64,000 nucleotides of DNA from Vombatus ursinus (lineage: Eukaryota > Chordata > Mammalia > Diprotodontia > Vombatidae), in the NCBI RefSeq assembly GCF_900497805.2, contig NW_020954610.1, forward strand, positions 15,955,563 to 16,019,562, given 5' to 3'. The translations under genes and the position numbers were made by a program. This document shows, piece by piece, positions 52,640 to 63,915 of the stretch. How positions within the stretch are numbered: the stretch's first letter is position 1; the number at the start of each line of letters is the position of its first letter. A model generated the notes under the pieces. The model was not told where the DNA came from. It did no database searches and worked only from the letters and a program-made list of their open reading frames with translations.

Positions 52640-53960
52640 TTATTTTGTTTTGTTTTGTTTTTTATTCCCAGGCCTTTGGCTCTTTTAATTTGAAGTACAG
52701 CAACCACAGCTCCAGCAGAACTTTGTCCATCCAGTTCAGAGGCATACAAAAAGATAGCCAGAAGACTATGGAGGCTGGTAGAGAAATCAAAACCAGGGGA
52801 ACTAGTGCCAAGTTAGGTAAACATGGAAATGGAGAAAGGAGGGAGGCCTGAGAACAATGTGAACTCCACTAGGGAGTCCTACTACAACCCTCCAAGGCCA
52901 CAGGAATGATGCCCAACTTCCAATTCAGGACCATGCAGGAGAAAGAAACTAATTAAGGCCTAATTTCAGAGTGGACCACCAGGAGATTGAGACGGAATGC
53001 AAGGATTGAAGCAGAGGGTGTAGCCTAATGCCAGCCAACCCATCCAGATCAGCAGCAGAAGGGAAGACTTGCCCAGTTCATCCAAGATTGCCAGAGAGGT
53101 ACAGGTTGAACTCAAAATCCCAATCCAAAGACTGAGGATGAAAATATGAGTAAATGGAAAACATGAAATACAATGAAGAAATGCTGTAAGATAATAGAAA
53201 TTCAAGAGACAAAACTAGAAAAGGAGAGTGATCCTACAATAACTACAAGCAGAGCTTCTAAGAAAAAAATATTTACTAACAAGGACTACAGGAGGTTAAA
53301 AAAAAATGAGAGTTCAGAAGGCAAAAATGGAAAAGGGAATAAATATCTTAGAACAAAAGGTAGAAGAATTTACATAATTAGTGAACTCCTGTGAAAATAT
53401 AATGGAACCCAGTGACTCCATGAGACTATAATACATATTAGAAAAAAGTCAAAATAGTGAAAAAGTAGAACAAAATGTAAAGTATCTACTATCCAAAACA
53501 ATTGACCTGGAAAGAAGGTAAAGGACAGAGAGGTTAAAAACCATCATACTTCTTGAAAACTGTGACCCAAAAAAAAACACTAAATGCTATAATTCAAGAA
53601 ATCCATAAAGAAAACTACCCAATTTTATTAGAATTAGTGGGCATGGTGAAAGTAGAAAAAAATCTACTGATCACTCCTTGGAAAAAGAAAAACCTAAACT
53701 TAAAGCATATAATAATATCATAGCTAGAATCCAGAGAGGAAGAAAAAGAGGAGGGAGAAGAGGAGAAGGATGAGAAAAAGGAGAAGGAAGAAGAGGAGCA
53801 GGAGAAGGAGGAGGAGGAGAAATGATGCTGCAAACTGTCAGAAAGAAAGAATTCAAGTACCAAGCAACCCGAATTAGGATTACATAAGACTTAGCATCTA
53901 TTACTGTAAAGAAGAGAAAATCTTGGAAGTTCAGAAGAGAACACTGACAGTTTCATATAT
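52640..53960 (+). mobile_element. L1 LINE 5' part with ORF1, diverged
   Basis: An ORF1-like stretch starts near 53173 and reads NPTI..RASKKK, then a decayed coiled coil, then 'VKYLLSKTIDLERR' near 53480, and finally TRIRIT-stop-DLASITVKKRKSW near 53865-53935, the conserved ORF1p C-terminal block. A purine-only insertion of Glu/Arg codons (53742-53822) interrupts it. Upstream sequence to ~52640 is probably 5'UTR. ORF2 is absent. An older subfamily than the 47-kb copy. Confidence 0.7.
53742..53822 (+). repeat. GGA/GAA-rich purine tract
   Basis: About 80 bp of GAGGAGAAG-type units inside the L1 ORF1 relic. Expanded trinucleotide-like low-complexity DNA. Confidence 0.85.
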
Positions 53961-54099
53961 AATCTTTTCTGGCCTTTTTGTGTGTGGAAATGTTCATGTT
54001 TGTCGATGATTTTTTCAGTTCATAATATTTTTAAATGAAGACAGTTAAAGAAGAAATGTGTAGAGTTAACCATAAAAGGCTTCCTAGAGACAAATTAAC

Positions 54100-54640
54100 A
54101 AGTATTAATTGGGCACACTTGTGTCTATCTTAGTACTAGGTGTATTGGGGGATGCAAAAAGCTAAAAGTAGTGAACCCTGGCCTCAGTGGACCTGAAATC
54201 TATTTGAAGAAAACCCATTCATTGAACAAAAAATTTTTGAGCATCCACCATGTGCAAAAACATTGTTCCAGGTCCTAAGACTAAAATATAAAGCATGCTG
54301 TTCCTGTCCTCACTAAATTTAGTCTTTTCATCTAGTTTGCTAAATCATATCAAGCAAGGTAGGGTACCAGTAGCTGGAGATAGAAAGACAAAAATACTAA
54401 GTCCCTTCCCTCAAGGAGTTTACATTTTACTCAAGGAAAACAATATGTACACAGATAAATCAATAAAAATAGATACAAAGTAGACATAAAGAAATTTGAG
54501 AGAGGGGCTGGGGACAGCATAAACCATTGGAAAAATTATGAAAGGCCATAATAAAAAGTAACAGTAGCTGAGCCTTGAAGGGAGTTAAGGATTCCAAGAG
54601 GAATAAAAGTATTCCAGGAAGGTGAGTCCCAAGACTGCAC
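54100..54640 (+). repeat. Ancient mammal-wide repeat, long but interrupted
   Basis: Blocks in order: 'acccattcattgaacaaaaa', 'gagcatccaccatgtgcaaa', 'cttccctcaaggagtttaca', 'gagccttgaagggagttaag' and 'gtattccaggaaggtgagtc'. This is the fullest copy of the repeat also seen at 16.5-17.9 kb; part of the start appears duplicated. Confidence 0.6.
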
Positions 54641-55435
54641 AAGACTAGACAAGCTGCACAAGCACACAGCAAGGTTGTGTACTTGGCACTCTTTTCTCCA
54701 TTCTTCCAGATAAGCACCAGACTAAAATTATGTCCATCTGCCCACTTAAATATTGCTGGCCTAGGCGTGTAATAGGTTCAAACAAAAATGACATTTATGG
54801 TTTTTCTTAAGGAGGGGAGTTACCCCAAGCTTATGCTCTCTAATTTGAATCCTCACCAAATGTTAGTTACACAAAAGATCATCATAAATAGTGAATAAAC
54901 CCATTTATCTAAGCAACTAGCATTCAAAATCAAAGTTCTAAAGATCAAAATATATCAGAAAATATATAAGAGCAAATATGCTCTTTAGATGGGAGAAAGA
55001 TAACACCTCAACCCAACCAAAAGAGGACCTGATCTCACCCAAGAGAAAATTCCCAGAGTCCCTAGGGAGACAAGCTGAAAATTAGACACGTGTTGAGGAG
55101 CCAGCTTCTCCTACAAGTTTGTAGTTTCCAAGGGCTGTCTCTTTCCATGTGTCTACAGTCAGTTCTAAAGAGGGTCTGGAACCATGAGTCTCTCAAAGAA
55201 GTAGAAAAAGAAAAATAGTTACCCTCTTAAAAGGTCTCACACCAATTGTTCCTGTTACATACCATGTCACATTCAGCATTATTTTCATCAATCCCAACTC
55301 ACTTATATGTAGTTTTTTAAAAATGCCCCAAGTTTGCCTTAAAAACCCAGATTACACACACATATCACCATCACCACTATCACCTTCTCTCAAGGAGTTT
55401 ATATTCTACCAGGGAAAGAACCTATAGGCATTAAT
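54641..55435. other. No firm feature
   Basis: Unassigned, apart from a short 'ctctcaaggagtttatattc' piece of the ancient repeat near 55386. Confidence 0.4.
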
Positions 55436-55439
55436 GAAA

Positions 55440-55660
55440 TTGGGACATGGAAATTAAAGGATCCAAGGATTTGGAGCTAGAAGAGAGTTTAAAGGTCACT
55501 GGCCCAACCCCTTTGTTTGACCAGTGAAAAACTTGAAGCCCAGATAAATTAAGTAAACTAGAATTGTAAAGTAAATTATCAAAAGGTAATAAATAGCAAA
55601 GCCAGGATTCAAACTCAGGTCCTCCAAATCCAAATCCAAATCCACTACACAGACTGCCTT
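55440..55660 (-). repeat. MIR-like repeat, reverse
   Basis: 'gagctagaagagagtttaaa', 'ggtcactggcccaacccctt' and 'ccaggattcaaactcaggtc', diverged. Confidence 0.6.
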
Positions 55661-55835
55661 CTCAGTAATGGAGAGCTAACAAATTACTATATCTACTAAT
55701 GTTACTACAGGACTTTGGATATGTTGACTAAAGTTCTTTCCAAAGCACTGACTTTTTCAATATATTTACAATGCATCAATAGTCAGCCTATCAGCATCCA
55801 TGATTGAACAAAAACTTAGATACTTAAAAAATGAT

Positions 55836-56120
55836 GAGAGATGTGCTGTGAGAAATGACAAGCGGATTGGTTTTAGAAAAACATGGAAAGACTTACATGT
55901 AATAATGAAGAGTGAAATGAGCAGAACCAAGAGAACTTTGTATATAGTAACAGCAATCTTATTCAAAGAATAAGTGTTAATGACTAAGTTATTCTGAATA
56001 CACATATGTGTGTGTGTCTATGTATATGTGTGAAATGGTAGCCTTCTCTAGAGCAGGGTGGGGAGACAGGGAAGGAGACAGTTTAGGACTTAAAATGTAA
56101 CAAAAATAAAATAGTTAAAT
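55836..56120 (+). mobile_element. L1 LINE 3' end, older subfamily
   Basis: 'gttttagaaaaacatggaaa', 'gagtgaaatgagcagaacca' and 'agagaactttgtatatagta' continue into a 3'UTR with 'cagggtggggagacagggaa' and the end 'taacaaaaataaaatagtta'. Confidence 0.75.
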
Positions 56121-57170
56121 TTATAAAGAAATGAAAATGATGAGAGAAAAAAAGTCTCTACCTCTTAGAGCATCTCAACTTAGCCAAGAAAGAGAAGAAA
56201 AGTCACACATTTTGTAGAGGACCAGATTTAATTAGCTTTATCTACTATTGGTTTCCAAATTTTCAACAGTTTTTACAAAAGAACAGTTAGCTCTAACAGA
56301 ATAAAATCCATTTATGTGGCATTTTGCAGTCGTATAAGGATAAATGGTTTGGGTTGGTTGATCAGCAGGGTACTTTATCACATTCAGGGATCCATCCACA
56401 TTATATCAACTCCATTTGTAAAAAATAAAAATGTCATTTCCCAATATTGGCCCATTTTGCTTTACATAAAAGTCTCCTTCGCCACTTTTTACCACCAATT
56501 TCTGAGGGTGATTTTAAAGGGGAAAAAAAATGGTAATAAAGGTTGTCCCACAAGTTGGTCCATGAAGACAAAAAGTGATTGAAGGAGCAATAATTTGTCT
56601 CAATACCCCAAGGAAATTCTTCCAGCCACATCGGCCGTATTTGGTTCAGGCAATGGTAGATGTAGCTTCATTTTAAAAAGCATATTAAGTCTCCCATATG
56701 CAATTAATTGTATATGCATTAATGGGAATCAATACCTTGTATTTACATTGGTAATTTGTAGTAACACAAAATGATAAAATATCTGTCTCCCTGTCACACA
56801 AGCACACAAACACACACACACACATACTCATATACATATACACATACACATCTGTACAGATACATATGTATATACACATATACACATATACATTGATTTG
56901 GTGACATGAAAAGCTTTCAACCACAGACCACTGGAGAAAATTTCAAACAAACCCCCAACTCCACAAGGTCATGGCTAAATGTTCTGACTCATAAGTGACC
57001 ATATATAGCATATCCTACAGCGTGCAATGAGGCACCCTTCAGTAGAGAGTTACTAGGCTGAATACTTAGTTACTAGACTAAATCTGCAACAAAGATTACT
57101 CTCATTCAGCTCCTCTTTCTGGAATGTGTTATGCCTTGGTTCTAAAAAAGCACAAAAAATGACAATGGAT
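56121..57170. other. Mostly unassigned; (CA)n/(CATA)n tract 56804-56895
   Basis: 56220-56650 has no repeat signature. The CA and CATA simple repeat is clear. No exon recognised. Confidence 0.45.
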
Positions 57171-57174
57171 ATTG

Positions 57175-57290
57175 TTGTTGTTACTACTACTACTAATAAT
57201 AATAACTAATGTTTATATAGCACTTTAAGGTTTACAATGTGCATTACATCTATTTTATCATTTGGGAATATGTATGTATTACATGTGCTT
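57175..57290 (-). repeat. MIR 3' part, reverse
   Basis: 'ataataactaatgtttatat', 'agcactttaaggtttacaat' and 'ttacatctattttatcattt'. Confidence 0.7.
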
Positions 57291-57479
57291 ACAATCACCC
57301 CTTTCAGATGGCAATACTCAGCACTGTTCCTCGGCCATCATCCATGCCCAAATATTATCCTTGATATAGACCAACGTGTAGGTAGACACCACAAAAAGAG
57401 TGCTTTTCTGAGGCTTGTCCCTTAATTCTACTCCTCCATTTCCACACGTATTCCTCTGCATTAATATTATGCATCTCCT

Positions 57480-57912
57480 CCATCAATTGGTAAATGAATG
57501 ACCAAATTGATAGTATATGAATGTAATGGAATACTGCTGTGCTATAAGAAATGGTTTCAGATAAACCTGAGAGGACTTTTCATGAACTGATGTAAGGTGA
57601 AGTAAGCAGAACCATGAGCAGAAGTTAAACAAATAACAACAATGTAGTAAAGACAAACAATTCTGAAAGATTTAAAAACTCCAATCAATGTAATTACCAA
57701 CCATGATTCCAGAAGACTGCTAGTCCTTGCTGCCCACATCCTGACAGAGAAGTGATGGACTAAATATACAGAATAAGACACACATGACCAATATAGGAGT
57801 TTGTTTTGCTTCACTTTGCTTATTTCTTTCAAGGGTTTCTTTTATTTTGCCAGTAGAGATGGAGGAGGTGAGAGAGAAAAATAATAGATTTTTGTTCATT
57901 GAAAAAAAAAAA
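57480..57912 (+). mobile_element. Older L1 LINE 3' end
   Basis: 'tatgaatgtaatggaatact', 'gctgtgctataagaaatggt', 'agtaagcagaaccatgagca', 'cctgacagagaagtgatgga' and the A tail at 57900-57912. Same subfamily as 8.5-9.2 kb. Confidence 0.82.
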
Positions 57913-57924
57913 AATCCTGTCAGC

Positions 57925-58655
57925 ATTTCAAACACAGAATATCCAAAACTAAATTCAGAATCTTTCCTCCCAAACCCACCCTCCTTCTGAACTTCTCCAC
58001 TTCTGTTGAGGACACTATAATCCTTCTAGTCACCTAGGTTTGCAATTGTTTTCACCCATCATCTCCATTCACTTGCCAGACTTCATCCTTTTAGCCTCTG
58101 CAACTTCTCTATTATGTCTCCATTTATCCCTTTTTCTCCACTCATACAAGTGCCACCTTTCACTTGGAATATTAAAATGGCCTCCTAATTTCTCTGTCTC
58201 AAGTTTTTCCTCTCTTCAACTACAGTTTCACACAGTTCCCATAGTGATTTTCCTCAAGCTGAGATCTAACCATTTCACTACCTACTCAACAATATCCAGT
58301 AGCTCCCTATTTCCTTCAGGATCAAAACCTATCAGTTTGGTATCTAAAGTCTTTAATGATTTGGTCCTAGCCTACTTTCCAACTTTATTGCATGTTACTA
58401 TCCTCTGCATACACTGAAGTCCAGCCAGACTGCCTTGCTGTTCTTTGAACATGATGTCTTAATATTGGCTATGCCCCATGCCTAGAATATACTTCCTCTT
58501 TGCCTCTCTCAAAATCCCTAGCTTCCTTCAAATTTAGAATTAGTTTAAGTGCCAACTTGTACATGATACCTTTCCTGATCCCACTCCTCCAACTGCTCAT
58601 TCCTTGTATCTGTTTTGTATGTACTTCTATTATCCATGGCTTAGAGGTCATCTCC
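57925..58655 (+). mobile_element. L2 LINE 3' segment
   Basis: 'tatccaaaactaaattcaga', 'atcatctccattcacttgcc', 'aatattaaaatggcctccta', 'gatctaaccatttcactacc', 'aggatcaaaacctatcagtt', 'tgatttggtcctagcctact' and 'aaaatccctagcttccttca' follow the L2 ORF2 C-terminus and 3'UTR. Frames include long open stretches (125 codons), but they are not in a consistent L2 frame. Anciently dead. Confidence 0.85.
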
Positions 58656-58659
58656 TCTC

Positions 58660-58935
58660 ACAAGGACCTTGGTTTTGGAATCACACGAACCAAGTTCAGT
58701 TCTAGGGAAGTCTGATACCAAAGAGGGAGTGGGGAATCAGGTTTTTCTTTTACTATGGCAGCCTTTAGCAGAATCCCTTCCAGAAAAGTTACAAAATATA
58801 CAAAGTAATAGATATTAGGTATGGGTCAGCTATTTAATTCTGCCAACACAAAAAGAAATACTCAAAATGCAAAATATTTGTAAACCTACAATTAATGACA
58901 AATACTTAAAACATGGTAATCTCATAGAATCAATT
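58660..58935 (+). repeat. Unclassified interspersed repeat family X, copy C
   Basis: 'ggagtggggaatcaggtttt', 'acacaaaaagaaatactcaa' and 'acaaatacttaaaacatgg' parallel blocks of copies A and B. Inserted between two L2 segments, directly after the end of the first. Confidence 0.5.
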
Positions 58936-58939
58936 ATAA

Positions 58940-60238
58940 TCTCTATGCAAATGATTGCCAATTCTATATATCTAGCCTTAGTCTTTCTTATAGGTTCCAA
59001 TCTTGTTTTACCAACTGCCTTTTGGACGTCTTGAAATAAATGTCCTATAGATATCTCAAACCCAGCATGTCCAAAACAAGACTTTCCCCCAAACACCTCC
59101 ACTCTTCTAAACTTCCCCTATTGCTGTCAAGGGCACCACTATCCTCCCAGGCACCTAGGCTCAAAACTTCACTGACATCCTATACTCTGCTCTCACCCCA
59201 CATACCACTCTGTTGCCAGATTTTGCCTTTTCTACCTCAATTTCTACCTCTTCCTGAAATAGGAAGATATAAGTAGCCTTTTCTCCACTTAGAGACTTTA
59301 CCCTCACAAGTTCACACCTTAATCATTACAAAAACCTTCCAGTTGGTCTTTGTATCTCAAGCATCTCCCCACTCCAATCCATCTTCCAGCTGTGAAAGTG
59401 ATTTTCCTAAACTATAAGTCTGATCATGTCAACCCCCTACGCAATAAACTCCAGTGCCTCTTTATTACTTCCAGGATCAAACTTAAAGCTCTCTGTTTGG
59501 CATTTAAAGACTTTCAAAACCTGGTCCCCTCATAACATTTAAGCATTTTTATAATTAATTCCTCTCCATGTGTTCAATGATCTGGCTACACTAACCTATG
59601 TCCTGTTCCTTATACATAACACTCCATCACCAGTATCTGTCTTTCCACGGGCTGTGCTCATGCCTAGAATGCTCTCCCTCCTCACTTCCACCACTTTCTT
59701 CAATAATCAGCTCAGATGCCACCTTCTTACAAGAGGCCTCTTCTCTCTCCCCAGCTACTAGTACCTTCCATGCTGAAGTTGCTTTCCGCCTACTCCGTAT
59801 ATATCATTCGTGTACCTAATTATTTACCAGTTGTCTTGTCTCACCCATCACAATGTGAGTTCCGTGAATGTTGTTGTTATTCAGTCGTTCAGTCATGTGC
59901 AACTCTTCATGACCCTGTGGACCATACTGTCCATGGGATTTTCTTGGCAAAGATACTAGAGTGGTTTGCCATTTCCTTCTCCAGTGGATTAAGGCAAAAA
60001 AAGGTTAAGTGACTTGCCCAGAGTCACGTAACTCATAATTGTCTGAGACTGGAGTTGATGTCAGGTCTTCCTGACTGCAGACCCAAAGCTCTATCCACTG
60101 AGCCATCTAGCTGTCCCTTTTTTGAAGGTAGGGACCATGTTTTTGTCTTTCTTTGAATCCTGAATGTTTCATATAGTACCTGGAATAATGCTTAGTAAAT
60201 GTTTGTTGGTTGATTGATTGATTGATTGATTGATTGAT
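58940..60238 (+). mobile_element. L2 LINE 3' segment, longest copy
   Basis: 'accaactgccttttggacgt', 'atctcaaacccagcatgtcc', 'atgtcaaccccctacgcaat', 'ttacttccaggatcaaactt', 'tagaatgctctccctcctca' and the end 'tagggaccatgtttttgtct' with a (TTGA)n tail at 60209-60238. A SINE inserted at 59867-60117. Confidence 0.87.
59867..60117 (-). mobile_element. tRNA-derived SINE with RTE-like tail, reverse, nested in L2
   Basis: 'ttgttgttattcagtcgttc', 'aagatactagagtggtttgc', 'gtgacttgcccagagtcacg' and 'gagccatctagctgtccc'. L2 resumes immediately after. Confidence 0.92.
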
Positions 60239-60885
60239 GAAACAGTAACCCATATAACAAAGGAAACACAGGAATAGAAAAACAGATAAAGAAAAGATGT
60301 GAGGCACTCAAAGTGCCTTAAAAAAGAATCACATAAACAGATACAGAAACCCATGTTACCCATCATTTCCATTACATATTCCTGGGAAGAAAAGATCCCT
60401 GGGGACCTTAAAATACTTCTCAGCAAATTTTATTTTCACTTTGGTCTGCACTATCCAAGCATCAATTCCCTAAAGTTCACCCATATTCTGGGGAAGAAAC
60501 ACAAAGCAGAAGATGTAGCTAGGTCCTTTACTGCCAGTCCCAGGCTCACAAAGACAAGTAAATGTTTTCACTACTATGTGCATGTAGCCATCATAGCTGC
60601 TGTTGGGGCAAAGAGAAGAAAATCCCCTCCTTTCTGCCTCAATAAAAGTCCAAGGGAGAGAAGGCAGAGGCCCCAAACTACACGTTCAGTAAAAGAGGAT
60701 GACAGAGGGGAATGGAGACTTTGGCCTCTCCTTTAAAGTCTATTTAGTAGATTGCTTTTCCTGGCTCAATCTTCCATGCCACATTATGTGGAACCCTGTC
60801 CCCCACCCTCCAATTCTCTCCATCACATGGATCAAGAGATCAACCAGGAGCTACATGGTTTAACAAAGAGCCAGAGCAAGGAAAG
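60239..60885. other. Unassigned; holds a 145-codon frame without support
   Basis: The frame 60299-60736 is the longest in the window not caused by a known repeat. It opens on GTG, not ATG, has no domain or signal, and shows no splice or promoter context. I do not call a gene. Confidence 0.45.
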
Positions 60886-60886
60886 G

Positions 60887-61132
60887 GCAGCAAGGTGGTG
60901 CAGTGGATAGAGATCCACGCCTGGAGCCAGGAAGATCCATCTTCTTGAACTCAAATCTGTTCTCAGATACTTACTAACTATGTGACCCTGGGCAAGTCAC
61001 TTAACCCTGTTTACCTCAGTTTCCTCAACTGTCAAGTGAAGTGGAAATGGAAATGGCAAACCACTCCAGTATCTCTGCCAAGAAAACCTCATATGTAGTC
61101 ATGAAGTCAGACAGAACTGAAATGACTAAACA
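60887..61132 (+). mobile_element. tRNA-derived SINE with RTE-like tail
   Basis: 'gcagcaaggtggtgcagtgg', 'ctgggcaagtcacttaaccc', 'ggcaaaccactccagtatct' and the end 'ctgaaatgactaaacaatag'. Full length, moderately diverged. Confidence 0.92.
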
Positions 61133-61309
61133 ATAGCAGAGGAGGAAGGAGAAATGGCCCAGGGTACAGGCTCCAGGAGTTGGTACGACCTCTTTCCCCA
61201 CAGGCCCATCACCTTCCTACTTTGTGGGACAGCTCCTACAGTCCTCAGTCTAGTAGTTAGGGGAGGACTTCTTTGATTATTCTCCATGACAACTATGTAT
61301 GCATCAACT

Positions 61310-61395
61310 GTCTCCCCAGTGAGTTTTTTATGCCTTTATCTTTATATCACCAGTGCTAAGGTATATAGCAGATGCTTAATAAATATTTTAGATAG
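61310..61395 (+). repeat. L2-type 3' end
   Basis: 'tgcctttatctttatatcac', 'cagtgctaaggtatatagca' and 'gatgcttaataaatatttta'. Confidence 0.6.
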
Positions 61396-61794
61396 ATAAA
61401 TAGATGTAGATATAGATAGATTTGTATCATTTGCACATAGCATATTTAATGTATTTTTGTTGAATTGAATTGGTATACATAGAGTTAGATAGATTCAAGG
61501 GCACTCTCTGACTCCATGTCTCATCAATCTATACACTGAACTTCAGAAAGTTGATAAATGTGGTCAATCTCATATCCAAGAGTTTTACTTTCTCCTGATA
61601 AGCAGACTTTTCCACTGCAAAACCCAGTATGACCCTATTTCAAGTAAGTCCCTAATAAAAAGTGAATGTTTTTGGTATTGAGCCAGGAAACCAATGTCAC
61701 TTTCCTCATACCCTGAAATGACTCTGAGAAGGTATAATCTATTACTCATTACTACTCAGTTATTGGCAATTGGATGAAGCAGGCAGGCAGATAG

Positions 61795-61796
<2 letters not shown>

Positions 61797-61844
<48 letters not shown>

Positions 61845-61854
61845 NNNNNNNNNN

Positions 61855-61900
<46 letters not shown>
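61797..61900 (+). repeat. (GA)n microsatellite with a 10-N gap
   Basis: Pure GA on both sides of Ns at 61845-61854. The true repeat length is unknown; the gap is an assembly placeholder. Confidence 0.97.
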
Positions 61901-61901
<1 letters not shown>

Positions 61902-62372
61902 AGTTATAGTCCAAATTAATTGAAGAGAGTTTCAGCCATGTAAAGAGTTTATTAAAGTAACAAAGTTGGACAAGAATCTCAAATAAGGACACTGCTGTTA
62001 TGTATTTCAGAGAAGACAATAGCTGCAAACCAACAAACAAAAAAATCCCATACGTTATTCTTTTTTATCTAATCACTAGTCTCCTGTTCTCTTTTCATTA
62101 TAAGAATGGGATTTTTTTGCTTTCAAACTAACATCCAAGTTAAAAATAAAATAGTCCTGCTTAGGCATGACAATAAAATTTCAATTAACTAAAACAACTA
62201 AACAACTTTAACTAGGAAGACTCTGGTCCCTTCCAGCTCTAAATTTGTGGCCTTTTGTAGTTGATTTCTTTCTTACACTCCTGTTTTAGGATAATTAGAC
62301 ACAAAACAAACAAACAAAGCTGATATCAGGTATGTATTTAAAAAAAAAAAAGGAGGGAGGGTCCATCTAGAG
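61901..62372. other. No firm feature
   Basis: Unassigned except a short MIR-like end near 62225 ('tggtcccttccagctctaaa'). Confidence 0.4.
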
Positions 62373-62605
62373 CAGAAGTTCTTAACCTTTTTTAGTATCA
62401 TGGGCCCCTTTGGCAGCCTAGTGAAGCCTAAGGACCTCTGCTCAGAAAAATGATGCTGCCCACATTCATCAATGAAACAAATGCTAAATTTTGGCTGGAG
62501 ATTAGTAAAACTAAAGATGCAAAATTTTCCTGTCCAAGTTCATAGACCCCCTAAAATCTATCCATGGACTTTTTGGGAGCCCAACAATCCCAGATTAAGG
62601 AACAT
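62373..62605 (+). mobile_element. hAT-type MITE, second type
   Basis: 'cagaagttcttaaccttttt' at the left and 'gattaaggaacatgattcag' at the right form imperfect inverted ends. Internal 'gggcccctttggcagcctag' and 'gaccccctaaaatctatcca' are typical of hAT-Charlie-type elements in mammals. Confidence 0.65.
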
Positions 62606-63060
62606 GATTCAGAGTAAACCATACATTCAACCCAATTGTGTATAACGAATATTTTACTCCAAGATCTTTAGTCAAAGATTCATTTGTGGTCACCAGGCTC
62701 TACTTTAACATCAATCCTTCAAGAGTCAGAAATTTCATTGGTGACTTCCTCCCACCAGTGCAGATTACAGCCCTTTAGTGACTCACTAAAATAAATAGTG
62801 ATGAGTTATTGTAGGGAAGAAAAAAATCCTTCATCAGCTGTTGGTAAACATCACAATGAGCAGCCTTTCCAAATTTAGCTAGACTCATTCTTGGACAGCA
62901 GATATGAGATCCATGACTGGGTCAGTGGCCTGTCCAGTTTGGTGACTAGGATGTTCTCCCAGCATAGCCTTCAATGACCAATAGTCACCTCCAAGCCATG
63001 ATGAGGCATTAGACTAAGACTATGGCGAAAGATGTTCTATTTACTAGGGAAAGGCACAGG
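62606..63060. other. No feature recognised
   Basis: Unassigned sequence of about 450 bp. Confidence 0.4.
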
Positions 63061-63064
63061 AAAG

Positions 63065-63245
63065 GAATAAGCATTTCTATAGTACCTACTGTGCACCTGG
63101 CACTGTGCTAAGCCCTTTTTACAAATATTATCTCATTTGATCCTCACAACAACCCTGCAAAATAGGTGCTATTGTTATCTCCATTTTACAGTTGAGGAAA
63201 CTGAGGCAGAGATTAAGTAACTTGCCCAGAGTCACATAGCCTTAT
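63065..63245 (-). repeat. MIR copy, reverse, well preserved
   Basis: 'acctggcactgtgctaagcc', 'ttatctcatttgatcctcac', 'ttacagttgaggaaactgag' and 'aacttgcccagagtcacata'. Confidence 0.88.
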
Positions 63246-63470
63246 TAGAAAGTATTTCAACAACACAAGATGTAATTTAAAAAAAAAAGTTTTTGGTTAA
63301 CCCTAAGTGTGATATCTTAATGGAAGTCATTAATGTGTGTTTTCCCTCCACTGGAGCAGATCTCAACTCAAATTATTTCTCAACCTCTGTGATTCTAATC
63401 CATGTTCTACCATAGATCCTCCACAATGCATCTACCAAATGAGGTCAAGATCTTCCTCTAAGTAAAGGTT

Positions 63471-63708
63471 CTTTTTAAAAATTATTTTATTTCATTAAAT
63501 AATTCCCAATTACATGTAAAAAATCTTTTTTTAAATTTTGAGTTTCAAATTCTAGCCCTTCCTCCCAACTTTCCCCTACCTCCACTTCTTGAGAAGGCAA
63601 GCAATTTGGTTTTGGTTATACATGTGCCCATGTTGCAAAAGAAAACTCAAACAAAATAAAACAATAAAAATAAAGTTTTAAAAAGTATGCTTCAATCTGG
63701 ATTCATAG
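63471..63708 (-). mobile_element. L1 LINE 3'UTR, reverse
   Basis: T-rich tail 'ttttaaaaattattttattt', then antisense 3'UTR 'gagtttcaaattctagccct', 'cttgagaaggcaagcaattt' and 'agtatgcttcaatctggatt', as in the 42-kb copy. 5' truncated. Confidence 0.8.
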
Positions 63709-63714
63709 TTCTAA

Positions 63715-63915
63715 GTCAAGGGTTCTTAACCTGGGGTTCATAAGCTTTTTAAAATATATTTTGATAACTGTCTTTCAATATAGTTATTTTACTTTGTAAT
63801 CTTACATATTTTATTTTGTACATTTAAAAAATATTATTCTAATAAGGAGCCCATAGGTTTCATCTGACTGCCTAAGGAGTTCAGGACCCAGAAAAAATAT
63901 TAAGAATCCTTGTTC
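63715..63915 (+). mobile_element. hAT-type MITE (TTCTTAACC family), copy 3, best preserved
   Basis: 'gggttcttaacctggggttc' at the left and 'aaaatattaagaatccttg' at the right are inverted ends. 'ttttgataactgtctttcaa', 'cttacatattttattttgta' and 'gcccataggtttcatctgac' match the 13.4-kb copy block by block. Confidence 0.8.

Noticed and set aside
58040-58417. 125-codon forward frame
   Set aside because: The nucleotide sequence is an L2 3' segment. The open frame does not follow the L2 protein and is chance.
60299-60736. 145-codon open frame, the longest not explained by a known repeat
   Set aside because: It starts at GTG instead of ATG, has no recognisable domain, no splice or promoter context, and average composition. 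Length alone is not unusual in 64 kb on six frames.
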